Of a DNA stretch of 64,000 nt, positions 1-10,650 are shown in pieces. Every line of letters begins with the position of its first letter. The stretch's first letter is position 1. The DNA is from Bryoerythrophyllum caledonicum (lineage: Eukaryota; Streptophyta; Bryopsida; Pottiales; Pottiaceae), in the NCBI GenBank assembly GCA_963971425.1, contig OZ020520.1, positions 28,427,535-28,491,534 on the forward strand, given 5' to 3'. The position numbers and the translations under genes are program-made. The notes under the pieces were generated by a model. It worked only from the letters and a program-made list of their open reading frames with translations. It made no database searches and was not told the origin of the DNA.

Positions 1-364
1 ACGCACTTGTACGGAAAACCGTTATGCGTCATGATGGCATTTCCGGGTCCGGCTGTAACCGTCCTCCGGTTTTGCAACTTCCGGGAAGGGTGTTGTAACT
101 ACCTTCATTAGGGATTCCGGCGCAGCACTAAAATCTTATTCCGTTCTATGAACTACTTATGCTCTTACGGCCAACTAACTAACTAATTTTTCTAATTTTT
201 CTTTATTTTCTTCCGGATTTGGTATTAAGTTCCGGAAGTATGTGGGAACGGCTTCCCACACACACCATGCAACTATACTTCCAAAATCATTGTAAAACCA
301 AAAGCCTTAGAAAATTCCACTATCAAACATCACTAGATTATTACCTAATCCAAGAAATTGTTAC
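1..364. other. Left-edge DNA without a recognised gene
   Basis: No coding signal or repeat structure was recognised here. The first 250 bases are richer in G+C than the AT-rich DNA that follows, with several ccgg-containing words, and could belong to something that begins outside the window. Confidence 0.4.
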
Positions 365-1312
365 TTAACCCCTAAATGAAAAAGTCCTAAGGTAGGTTTT
401 TTCAAATCTTGGGCACGTTCCCATGGTTGCAAGTTGCATTTATAATTCTTAAAATTTTGAACAAAGATACAAGAAAACAAGAGGTACGTGGGAGTTTCAT
501 TTTATTCTCATCAACTTATTAAAAAAAGTTATGCCAACTTAAAGAAAAAATTGTCGAGTGGGGGCACGTCGGGCAACTTCAAAATTTTTTGCTAAGACAC
601 TCTTGTAAATTTGAGATTTCCAATACTAGCAAGTAACATTATTTATTTTCATATTGTCAAAAAACATTTCTTGTCATTAGTGAAAACGCATTTTATCCCA
701 AGTGAAAGATTTTCACACATTGCCACACATTGTCGGGCAAGGAACCAAAAAAAACTTCTTCTTTTCCACATAAAACTTTGAGATCTACATATTTTTCACT
801 TTTTATTTTTTCTATTAAAAGACGTGGTGTAAACCTTCTTATCCATTGTTTGGATTATCATTCCAAAACATGTTTTTTTCCAAAAAAAATTAAAACGTGA
901 ATTGGTGCTTTTTGAACGTTCACTTCTTGTACAGTTGTTTTGAATATGCTACACCCCTTTTCTACCTCTAAAAATTGGTGTACATGGAGTTCATATCATG
1001 ATCAATATGATGATATAAAATTTAGACTTTGCATAGTGCAAAACTTTGGGACCAAGTGAAGTCAAAGTCCATTGATCCACTCAACACAGTGATGATAATA
1101 AACCATGTTTTCTACTTCAAACACAATACAGTTTCAATCTGTGCGGTCAAAGTTGATGAAATTTTGTAAGTGTGTTGATCATTACTTTTTGAAAGAGATC
1201 CTACAGGTAGAACTAAAAGTAAAATTTTATGTTTCCACCCTTTCTCCATGCATTAGAATTAACAGTCTGAAGTGTATTTGGTGCAATATTGTCAAGGAAA
1301 TTTAGTGGTTAA
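365..1312 (+). repeat. Rep-A copy, full length, TTAA-bounded
   Basis: A 948-bp AT-rich unit begins TTAACCCCTAAAT and ends with the near inverse ATTTAGTGGTTAA (about 12 of 13 bases match as an inverted repeat), with TTAA at both edges. Recognisable versions of its interior (for example a segment reading ctacttcaaacac, then tttcaatctgtgcggtcaaa) recur in both orientations at about a dozen other places in the window. A 66-codon open stretch inside is not conserved between copies, so I do not call it a gene. The TTAA edges followed by CCC resemble piggyBac-type ends, but no transposase is present. Confidence 0.7.
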
Positions 1313-1560
1313 CCCTTTGGTGCCTGAGCCCTCTTTTGGTACAGCCAGATTCTAGGAGTGTACTAGATCATGAAGAGCATCCTCTACACAATGAGTACAT
1401 TTCATCGTGAATACGCTCCACATAAACGAGGCTAGCCGTCGATCCTCAAGGCCGATTTGCACGCAAATAGTTTCATTCAAATCTTCGTAACCTCTTGCAC
1501 GTCCATTGCAAAGAGTATTTTGACGGTGTCATATTGATCATGTGCGTGAGCACTGGTCAT
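1309..1560 (+). repeat. Rep-B copy joined to Rep-A
   Basis: It starts at the TTAA that closes the preceding Rep-A copy and reads TTAACCCTTTGGTGCC. Interior words (ctagatcatga, gagtacatttca, and a stretch near 1489-1520 with gcaaagagtattttg) are shared with the Rep-B copies at 15859-16197, 34981-35285 and 42755-42927. The right edge is uncertain. Confidence 0.5.
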
Positions 1561-4447
1561 TTTAGAGAAGCTGACACTTCTTTGCGGCATCGGCAGTAGC
1601 ATCAATAATTGTGCAACTTGGGCAGAGATTCCGTACTACTGCAAGCCACGAGCTAATACTAGGCTTGAAATTGCCTTCACTCTTCCACCCACAACCCTCG
1701 TCACCAGCCACTCTCAAAATCAAGGACTTCTTGTGGCCAATCATCGCCATCGATCTCATTTGAGATGATCCTCGCCCTTGAATTCCATGACTAAGGTATA
1801 CGGGCTATATCCAAAGGAAAAGAGTGAACCCATATCACGGTAGGAGACCATTAGACAATTGATTCATCAACCCTAAGCGCCCTACGGACACAGGTGGCTA
1901 CTTGACCTACCGGCTAGCCAAAAGACAGGACCTCGGCACCCAAATCAACAGTCCACAATCGGTGCAGGAGATTGACGGTCGCGATTGGTCAGAGCTAGTC
2001 CTCGATTTGGAGGCTGGCTAGTCACTTCCACCCGCAACAGCAATTCACTATCTCAGTTCTGCAAGCGCCTTGCTTCTCACCAAAAAATGAAGGAGAAGTG
2101 CAGCACGAACAGTAATCTAGAGAGGCACTTCCAAAACTCTCACCGTTGGATGTCGCTGCGTTCGCTCGCTCCACCAAACAAGCTGCTAGCTAGCCAGCCG
2201 CGTGACCGCGTCGAGGTAGAAGCGACTCCATCGAAAATGCTCCACGACAAACGCGAGGGCAATATAGCACACAAGGAGATCTGAGAGGCACTCCAAAAGT
2301 GAGGCACTCTGCGACGACGCCCGCTCTACAAGTCTACGGTTTTTCAAGTGCACGCATGGAAAGAGGGGCATAAGAAATCGGAGGCGGAAGCGTGGAGAAA
2401 TGAAGCCAGTGTCGAGATCATAAGCATGCTGCAGCCTCAGGTCCATACTGCAGCCGGGGAATGAGGTCCGAGTCTGAGTAGCAAACTGCATCGTGCACAA
2501 CAAGCCAAACGCTCTACCGGAACCTGGTAACATAATGGAGCCTCTGGTAGAGAAGCGAGTACTGTAGTCGCCAGACATCCTTCACCCAGATAGGCAGCTG
2601 CCGATCGCCGCGCTAAACCACAATTCCATCACGCGCGCTTCGTTGATTCTTACGCTCTCATACCTTCGAACTGGGTAAAAGTCGTGTCTGTGGAGCTGAT
2701 TCTTGGTGACACTTGGGTTCAGACATCGGCTGCAACCCCGATTTCGTATTGTGGGCTCAGTATATTCTCCACAGAAAGTCCATCTGTATTCCATGCTGTG
2801 AGCCAACGCAAATAGCATCAAAATGAACGGAAAATTCTCTCCATTCCTCTAGTATGGACATCTTTATTTGGTGACCACCCGACCTTCATTTAATGGAAAA
2901 TCGGAGGGAATGTGGGCGAAGCAGTGTGCCTTCGGTCCAGTAGCCACCATCATGTCGTACCTGTAAAATGCCCAGCTCACGCGCCAAAACCATTCTCCAT
3001 CGCCTTTATTATTATTCTTGCTTGGAAAACAATTTTGCATAAGTCTCCTCTCTTCTGTTTTTTATATATAAAAAGAAAACATAGGTGGAACTCTTTTCCC
3101 TAGGGTAGAGACTGGTTCTGTTCCTAGTAGTCTTGACCTCGGTCTTGGACCGCCACGCTTTTCACTAGGCTTTTCACAGGTTGTAGAGTTTAGGCCCCAA
3201 ACACAGCAGAGAATTGTAGGTTAGATTTGAAGGCAACTCGTTCGGTAAACGCCAAACTCTCCCTGTCACGGCAGGTGAAGTGGATGCAAATGTGGCGATA
3301 AGACTTTGAAGGGATCTAAACCACATTCCAATGCTGTACCAAACATGCGCCAAGACCAAAACCATGACCAATGAAAGCGGGTCAGAGCGCAATGTTTGAA
3401 TATCATGGGATGACCTTCACCATGAATTCCCTTGACCCTTTCTGTGTACACTTTGCAGGGTGGCTCCCTCCATCATGGGCGGAATTCTCCTCGAGCTGAC
3501 TGCCTGGATCTTGGAGGTCGAATGGACACCAGTTTGGCTGTAAATATTTCTTGTCCTTGTTCTTTCGAGCGCCGAGATATTTCAGCTTGCCACCGTCATG
3601 TGGAACCAACAGATGCTTGGCTGGTGTAGAGTGTATTTTCTCGTCTCCATGGACGACTCTCCACCATGTGTTCTTAAGCACCTGAATTAGCAGCAAAACC
3701 TGGTGGCAGATGTACTTAGTGAAGCCCAAAGCGCGGCTTGGAAGACCTGTGGAAATCATATGCCGTAATGCAAGCTTTTTGTCTCTCACTTAGCTACAAT
3801 GTGGTCAAAAAATGATCCTATTGGAGTTCTCATGGCCATGCTGCAAATCAAGTTTTTTCAAACAGTAAAGGTAAGTATCTACAGTGGTATGGATGAGGGT
3901 GTTCTCACCAATCGTAGCTACACAACAATCACTTAATAGTGGAATACTTTAGTGTACCCATACCTCCACCACTCATGCAACAAAGCTATGAAGTGTATTT
4001 GGGATGCCATGTGGGTTGGTGGTTAGAACCCTCATTTAAAAGCCACTTCAGAGATGAGAATAATCCAAAACTTATATTTATAAACTCACCTCTCATGTCA
4101 GACCCAAATTCAGTTCCCAACAAGAGGAGTCTTCTGCTTGAATTTAGCCATCACAGCAACAGAACAAGGAAGCTGGAACTTATAGCTTCAAGCTTAAACA
4201 TCAATGAAGTGGAACTTCTGGTCGTCTTATACAACATATAATGCTTGAATCAGGTCCTCAAGTAGGACCAGTTCATTACAAAGCACTCACATCTCTAAAT
4301 TTCAGTTCCGCTCTTCACTCTAATTACAGAACATGTAGGGGTATATCATCGTCTCCAGTTTGCAGACCACAAAAGAAACACCAACTCCCAGCATAATTTC
4401 ATCTCTACCATAATCACAAGACGGATCACTCCAATATGATCTCTCCT
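1561..4447. other. Gene-poor stretch, no recognised coding sequence
   Basis: Several open stretches of 60-130 codons occur on the minus strand (for example 2186-2578, 2582-2821, 3403-3789). I recognise no family in them. The 2821-2186 stretch reads open apart from one stop and a short gap, so a decayed gene is possible. I saw no repeat structure. Confidence 0.35.
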
Positions 4448-6029
4448 TCATGTGTGAAATGTCCTGATCTTCTGTACGCTTCTGCGTTGCTGTGCCTGTA
4501 TAGAATGGGATCCGAAATCCCAAAACACCTCTGTCTTGTTGGTCATCCCAAGCTGGGCCAACACACCTTCAAATTCTTCTTCACAAAATTGGACCTCGGT
4601 CTCTGTCGGTAGGCGCCGGATACATGTTGCGGTTAGTCTCGAACCTGCTGAGGCCGCAGGTGGCACATCGAACACGTCCTGAAGATATCATTCAGGAGCG
4701 TGAATCTGGCCTCGGTCTGATCAGATGGTTACTTGAACGTGCCGAGAGATTTGCATGCACGAGAGGGAGTATACAACGTGATCAGTAGAATCCGACGGGG
4801 ACTTGGTGCTGCCACTGATCGCCGCGGCTGCACGATCTCTTCACATGAGAGTTGGCGCTCTCCCACGCCTCGGCCCACGACCGGGCTCGCTTCTGACCAA
4901 CTGGGTTCATGCGACTCATGTACGCGGCCTCCAACGGGCTGCTGGCGCTCTGGAGCTGCTGCTGCTGCTGCTGCGCGGCGGCTATGGCCATGTCGTGGAA
5001 CGTGCCCAACCGCGGACTCGCGAGCGGGTCGTAGTACGACGGTGGCGCTGCTGCAATCCGTTGCCGCGCGCCCAGAAGCTGTGCCATCTGCATGTAGGGT
5101 GACATGCGCTGCAGCCAGAGCGCGGCGCGGAGCTTGGGCGACAGGGGCGAGCTGGATGGTGCTGGGATGGCGGGGAGGTGGTGCTGCTGCTGGGTCTGTC
5201 GGGGATGGTGGTGTGAGGAGCCTGAGGCGGTGTCGGAGGAGGGCGATTCTCGGGCTGTCTTGGCGGCCGCGTAGAGGTTGGCCTTGAGCGGGAAGTTGAG
5301 CAGCGCCTTGCAGCCCCGCATCTCGAACGCTGCCTGGTCGTACGCGCACGCCGCCTCGAAGGCGGTGTCGTACGTGCCCAGCCAGATGCGCGCGCCGTTC
5401 TGCGCGGAGTCGCGGATCTCCGCCGCGAACTTCCCCCACGGCCGCCGCCGCACGCCTCTGTAGTTCAGGCTCCGCGCGGGCTTCGCCATCGCCACCGCCG
5501 CCGTCCTCGAATTCCCCTGTGACCCCGTCGAGACGTACGACTCCGACCCCTCGCAATCCTCCCGCAGCACGCTCTCCAGAAACATCTCGTCTCGCTTCGA
5601 GCACGTCGACGTCGCCCCGGACAACGACGTCGTCGCCCTGTGGCTCGTCGCCTCGTAGTAACTGCTCGGAAGCGCCAAATTGGGCAGCGGGCGCCCCGTG
5701 CGGTTGCTGATCACTGGCGGACGATCCCGAACCTCGGTAAACCGCTCAGATTCCCACACAACCTCCTCCTCCTTCACCATGCCCCGCGGCGACGGCATCG
5801 GCGACGGAATGGGCGACGGCATGGGCGACACCAGGCTGTTGAAGAACGCCTCCGTGGTCATGTCGAATCCACCGACGACCTCATGGCTCCACTGCGTCAC
5901 GAAATGCTCCTCCGGCAGGCAGTTGTCGTCGTCCTCCAGCAAGTAGTGCCGAAACTCCTCGATCATGCCATATCCCCGACTCTCATGCCCCATCGCCGAC
6001 TTCGAAATACCGCCACTCCCTCTTGCCAT
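4448..6029 (-). CDS. ERF-family (AP2 domain) transcription factor
   Basis: A nuclear DNA-binding regulator of the ERF group, which binds GCC-box promoters. From the ATG at 6029 a frame runs to a stop at 4782 (415 codons). One AP2 domain lies at about residues 190-247. It carries [18 protein letters not shown], with the Ala and Asp typical of ERF rather than DREB proteins, then [22 protein letters not shown] and LNFP. It looks most like ERF group IX (B3). A proline-rich MPSP run precedes the domain; His/Gln-rich tracts and a six-glutamine run near residue 355 follow it. A second exon is likely. After an acceptor at 4679-4680, codons 4678-4448 stay open in phase for 76 residues including [12 protein letters not shown] and FWDFGS. 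A donor at 4844 (GTGAAG) would give about 471 residues; a poorer donor at 4802 gives about 485. An in-frame GTG upstream (6062) is not needed as a start. The AP2 identity is firm; the 3' splice is inferred. Confidence 0.9.
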
Positions 6030-6420
6030 CACGACGAGTCTGCCGCAGCACCTCACCCTCACTCTGCAATTCCTCTACATGACCGTGCTAAACTGTGCTT
6101 ATCTCCCCATCTGCAAACCATGCAGTAGTAATAACAACGTGTCCTTCGATCCAAATTTGCCTGAGATACCGCAGCGCGAGCTAGCGAGGAGGGCCGATGC
6201 AGCTGGTGGCTCTGAAAAACTATGGATCAATATATGTGCCTACACCAGATGATTGCTTTGGTGGAAAGCTGGGGAGGGGCCGGAGTCGACGTTGCGGGGA
6301 ATGATCGGTAGCAAGCGCATGTCAAACTGTCAACGGGGTCCCGCAACGGAGACCAGGAGGTAGCAGTACTGATATATGCCCCGGCTCACATTCCAGGGAA
6401 TCCCTTCTTTCTTCCCTGGC
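6030..6420 (-). promoter_or_regulatory. ERF 5' leader and probable promoter
   Basis: Non-coding sequence directly upstream of the ERF start codon. A weak TATA-like word (catatattg on the minus strand) lies near 6230, about 200 bases before the ATG. No other element could be assigned with confidence. Confidence 0.3.
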
Positions 6421-7115
6421 GCCATGATGACGATATTATACAACTCGCCCTCGTTTTCACTAGAGTTCTTTGGAAAGTGCTCAGGCAAAGATACCATGAG
6501 TTTGACCTCTTTTCTCGATTTTTACTCATTAAAATCAGGCCTGGAATGTAGCTCCCAGTTTCAGCTGATAAAACTACTTCTCACTGGAATTCAAAGACCA
6601 CAAGGCTCTCCCATGGACGTAATCAAGGGATGTCCGCGTTTTCACTAGAGTTGTTTGGAAAGAGCTCACCGTGAGTTTGACCCCTTTTCTCGTTTTTTAC
6701 TTGTGAAAATCTAGTCTAGATAGCTCCCAGTTTCAGCTGCTAAATCTACTTCTGACTGGAATTCGACGACCACAAGGCTCTTCCTTGGACGGAATTGAGG
6801 GATGCATCATGATGACGATATTATAGACCTCGTCCACGTTTCCACTACAGTTGTTTGGAAAGTGTTCACCGTGAGTTTGACCCCTTTTCTCGTTTTTTAC
6901 TTGTGAAAATCAAGTCTAGGTAGCTCCCAATTTCAGCTGCTAAAACTACTCCTGACTGGAATTCGACGACCACAAGGCTCTTCCATGATGACGATGTTAT
7001 AGACCTCGTCCACGTTTTCATTAGAGTTGTTTGGAAAGTGGGCCAAAGATACCATGAGTTTGACCTCTTTTCTCGTTTTTTCTTATAAAAATCATGAGGC
7101 CTAGAGAGCTGATAA
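6421..7115. repeat. Tandem array of about four 130-210-bp units upstream of ERF
   Basis: Units start near 6421, 6632, 6804 and 6984. Each holds, in order, catgatgacgatattata (missing from the second), an anchor reading cactagagttgtttggaaag, gagtttgacc with ttttctcg, a core tagctcccagtttcagctg, and ggaattcgacgaccacaagg. The last unit is cut short. Units differ from one another by small indels and substitutions, so the array is not fresh. It lies 400-1100 bases upstream of the ERF start codon. Confidence 0.85.
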
Positions 7116-7302
7116 GGTTCATGGCCTGCTGTGGGTTGGGTGTGGGGTGTTGACCTGGGAGACTGGTGGGAGGCTGGATGGTTTGTTGGAGTCCGCGTCT
7201 GTGGAAGTGGGGCTTCCGAGGCTGTGGACATGCCGCCAGCGCCTCAGCTCCCATTGCGCGCTTCGCATCCGGAGATGCGTCACGCCCATGTCGCTCCATC
7301 TC

Positions 7303-7465
7303 GGGTTTTTTTTTTTTTTTTTTTTTTTCCCACACACAGGTTGTTATATTGGCAATTTGCAGCGGTCTTGTCAAGTGAGAGAAGATTTTGCTGCCGGGGA
7401 TTGAACCTGCAATTTCATGTGTATCTCACACTATCACTCAGATAGTTTAGGGTCATCTTGGACCA
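7303..7465 (-). mobile_element. tRNA-derived SINE with poly(A) tail and target duplication
   Basis: Read on the minus strand, the element starts TGGTCCAAGATGACCC and carries an A-box-like segment (CTATCTGAGTGATAG). About 35 bases on is a B box, GGTTCAATCCC. It ends in a 23-A tail, seen as the T run 7306-7328. It is flanked by direct repeats CATGTCGCTCCATCTC (7287-7302) and CATGTCGCTCTATCTC (7466-7481), 16 bases with one difference. This is the structure left by LINE-mediated insertion of an RNA polymerase III transcript. The long tail and near-identical flanks suggest a fairly recent event. Confidence 0.8.
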
Positions 7466-7624
7466 CATGTCGCTCTATCTCCATTCAAGCTTCGTCATGG
7501 ACTTTGCAAGGCATGGATGAATTCACCTGGGAAGTGGATGAAATGTAGTACATGCTGATGGAATATGCTTTTTGCATGGAGGTTTTACACAATTGTTTTT
7601 TTTTTTTGGAAATTGTATCACTTC

Positions 7625-7833
7625 TTACCCTTTTAAGGCCTGACATCCATTTTTGGGTTGTTTAGGCATGTCAACCTTTGCTATGGGCCACATTTGAGGA
7701 AAACTTAGAGGACCGGCCCCACCTAAATCATGAGCTACAAGGATTTTTGTGAAGTAGGGTTGCAATGAAAATAACACTAATGTATTACAATTGTAGATTC
7801 TCCCTTGCTAGCTCATCGGCCTCAGAGGGTTAA
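7625..7833 (-). repeat. Rep-B related fragment
   Basis: It is bounded by TTACCCTTTTAAGGCC and GGCCTCAGAGGGTTAA, an inverted pair matching the outer edge of Rep-B, and has internal words in common with the 15859-16197 copy. It is shorter than other copies and may be internally deleted. Confidence 0.45.
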
Positions 7834-9488
7834 AATTTTCTTTGTGGCCTATGAGACATACAATTTGAAAATGAGATTTTTAAGGAGGTCCTTGCAAGTG
7901 TAGCATCTATTTTGTTAACCCTTAGACCCAAAATCACCAACCTTGGATTAACCCTGAAATGTTAGTCAGCGACCGTTTATACATGTACGTATTTTACTCT
8001 ATAGGATACAAAAGATGTATTGAAGTTTAGCAAGACTTACACCATTAAATAGAAGATTCTTCAACTAACATCTTTCATTTGGAGGTCATTTCAATCAAAA
8101 TGGACTTATCATGCTCAAATACAACACCATACACGTAGAATATTGTGGCTACGAGTGACACCTTCTGACATTCAAGGGTTAAAAGGACAGAGGTACTTCT
8201 GCTCTGTTGAAGTGTTATTAGAAGTGTTATCATAAGGTCTTATTAGAAGTGGGAAAAAAGACTCAAATTTTGCAAAAAGATATGAATATTAAGTTTTTAA
8301 GCAACTAAAAGTAGTCCTACAATATGTTTGATGACAAGATAAAAGAAGATCTAGTTGTTTTAGTGTGCATTTACACACTCTCCCACTAAGGCAACATAAA
8401 GATCTCCATTGGTTAGCTTTTGGAGTTTAAGATTTCTCTTAGAATTCATGTCTACCCTCACGAGGGGGAAGTAGTTCCATACTACTAACCTATGTCCTGT
8501 GAATATATGCAAGTTAATGATGGAAGGAATTGACACTCTATTCATGCCGGTGTCCTTTGGAGATGGGAGTTCTCCTTCTTCCCTTAAAATTCTTTCATTT
8601 TGTGAAATAAGTTCCACATGTAGAACAAAGATAGACACTTCTAGAACCAACTTCTAGAATTAATAACCAAATCAATGCAACCTACAATATCAAATGAAAG
8701 TTGGGCATGATATCTCATCCAAATCTTTAGCATAATGTGGTCTTTTCATCAAATTGATGCTCCATTTCCTGGTCGACAATGTGGGTCGATGTTAACACTC
8801 TTGTCCATGTTTTTTATCAAATGATACTGATCAGCACATTTAGGTTATGGAAAGCAAAGTTACGCCAAGTAAACGTTCCTGAAAATTTTGTTACTGTTCC
8901 CAAGGGGATCTCTAGGTTCTAAAGTTGAGTCAACAAAGAGAATGGAGGATATAAAGTAGCAAATGGGGATTTTTTTTCTCTTCAAGGCTAAATTGACCAA
9001 GCAATTTACAGATTGCCTCCTTTTTTTTTTCCCTTTACAAAAATTTCTGTGGTGTTTCATCGGCCACCAAAATAAATGAGATCACAAGTCGTACTATCTC
9101 TTTACTATAATATTGGCTACTTTCAATTTAGTCCCATCACTCCCTCTTTTTTTATCTTTTTTCTTTTTTTTCCTCCTTTCAAAAAATGTAGGTAGAATAT
9201 GCCCCACTTGTTCATGCACAAGTGGAAACTCAGACAATCTATTTAAGCTGGCCTCCTCCGAATTCTTCTTCTTTGCGCACAAGGGGAAAACAGACAATTA
9301 ATTCAACTTCTTGGGAATTGCGATGTGCTTCACCCATCATGTCATGTCGCATGACTGCCATCCACCAAAAGTTTTAATTTTTTTCATAAAAAATTTTAGT
9401 TGTATATATATATTTTTAGAAATTTTATTGAGGAAACTAATCCTCCTTTATTGTTTTCAATTTCTTTCTAAATTTTGAAAAGGGCTTT
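7834..9488. other. AT-rich DNA, no recognised gene
   Basis: I see homopolymer runs (for example T9-T10 near 9020) and short open stretches without family resemblance. No repeat boundaries were found. Confidence 0.4.
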
Positions 9489-9908
9489 AATGTCAAAATA
9501 CCTTAAACCGACACTCAACCCTGAAGCGACCCTGCAGACCTCGTCACAACCGGATTTCTTCCTATCTTTTTTGTCATAATTTCTATCAGAAATATTCCAA
9601 GTCTATTCCAAGCCCACCAATGAATGCAAGGATGGAGCTGGATGGAGCTGGCGGTTTGGTGGGATAGAGGTGACGGTTTAATGTGCTTTTAAGGTTTGGT
9701 TTTGTCACTAAACCTGGTTGCTCTAGGGTTGATTGGAGGAAACCCACTTTCTTTCTTTTTTCTCACAATCTACAACGTTGTTTTCAAAAAAAAAATCTCT
9801 CACAAATCAGAACCTTATTTCTCTACCCAAGCATATTTTTTTTGCAATTAAATCTCAACTTTTGAAACACAGAATCACTAAAGTGTCAGTTTAAGGTATT
9901 TTGACATT
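9489..9908. mobile_element. MITE with 27-bp terminal inverted repeats
   Basis: A 420-bp element. The left end AATGTCAAAATACCTTAAAC (first 20 of 27 bases) is matched inversely at 9882-9908 with one difference in 27. Outside the repeats the sequence reads ...tta and tac..., compatible with a TA target duplication if the ends are trimmed by one base, as in Tc1/mariner-type MITEs. There is no coding content. It directly precedes a Rep-A copy. Confidence 0.75.
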
Positions 9909-9974
9909 ACACGGCTTAGAAATGATGTGATGTTATATGTCCTCATTGTTTTTGAGTTTTCCTTGTCGTATACT

Positions 9975-10650
9975 TTAACCCCTAGAGTTCCTTGACAAAT
10001 ACACACAAAAATATATTAAAACTGATGATTCTAGTGGAGAAAAAAAGCCTTTTATTTTCATTTGTAGGAACTTAATTAATGCTTGTTCACAAAAATGCTC
10101 ACAAAAATTCATAATCTTTGACTACACCGCTTGGAAGACTATTAATAGTGTTTGAAGTAAAGAAAAAGGTTCATTTTCTTCCATGCATTGAAAGGATCAA
10201 CAGATTTTGACTTCACTTGGTTTCGAAAATTTGCACTACACAAGGCCTAAATTCTACACCATCATGTTGAAATGATATTAGTTCCTTGTACACCAATTTT
10301 TAGAGGAAAAGAAGAGGTATTACATGTTTTTAAAACTGAGCAAGGTGTAGAAGTTTTAAAATGGCCAATACACATTATATTTTTTTGTGAATTTAGTATG
10401 ATTAAATTGAGAATTCAAACAAACCATATGAAGGAAACACCACATCTTACAGTAGATTTTTTATTTATTTTTTAAATCTCTAGTTTTGATGTGGAAAAGA
10501 AGAAGTGTTTCTCGTCCCTTGCCCAACAATGTGTGAAAATGTTTGACTTGGGTTAAAATGTTTTTCTTAATACTATCAAAGAAAATAATATCACTTACAC
10601 TAAAAATCTGACATTTAATAAATTGTTGGACCTCAAAAAAGAAAATTGTT
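9975..10650 (-). repeat. Rep-A copy, inverted, truncated
   Basis: It starts TTAACCCCTAGAG and holds, in reverse orientation, the Rep-A landmarks tgtttgaagtaaag, tttgacttcacttgg, ttccttgtacaccaattttt and cttgcccaacaatgtgtgaa. The far end fades near 10650 without a TTAA. Confidence 0.6.

Noticed and set aside
1105-1305. A small conserved gene in Rep-A (66 codons, with similar stretches at 30681-30914 and 49051-49251)
   Set aside because: The similarity is at DNA level within a repeat. The open frames lie on different strands of the repeat or shift frame between copies.
3403-3789. A 128-codon open stretch on the minus strand downstream of ERF
   Set aside because: No recognisable domain, no splice partners that I could support, and no conservation evidence.
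4729-6128. Several long open frames on both strands overlapping the ERF gene (up to 291 codons)
   Set aside because: They arise from the high G+C of the real gene. Only the ERF frame contains the AP2 domain; the others are Arg/Ala/Pro-rich with no family resemblance.
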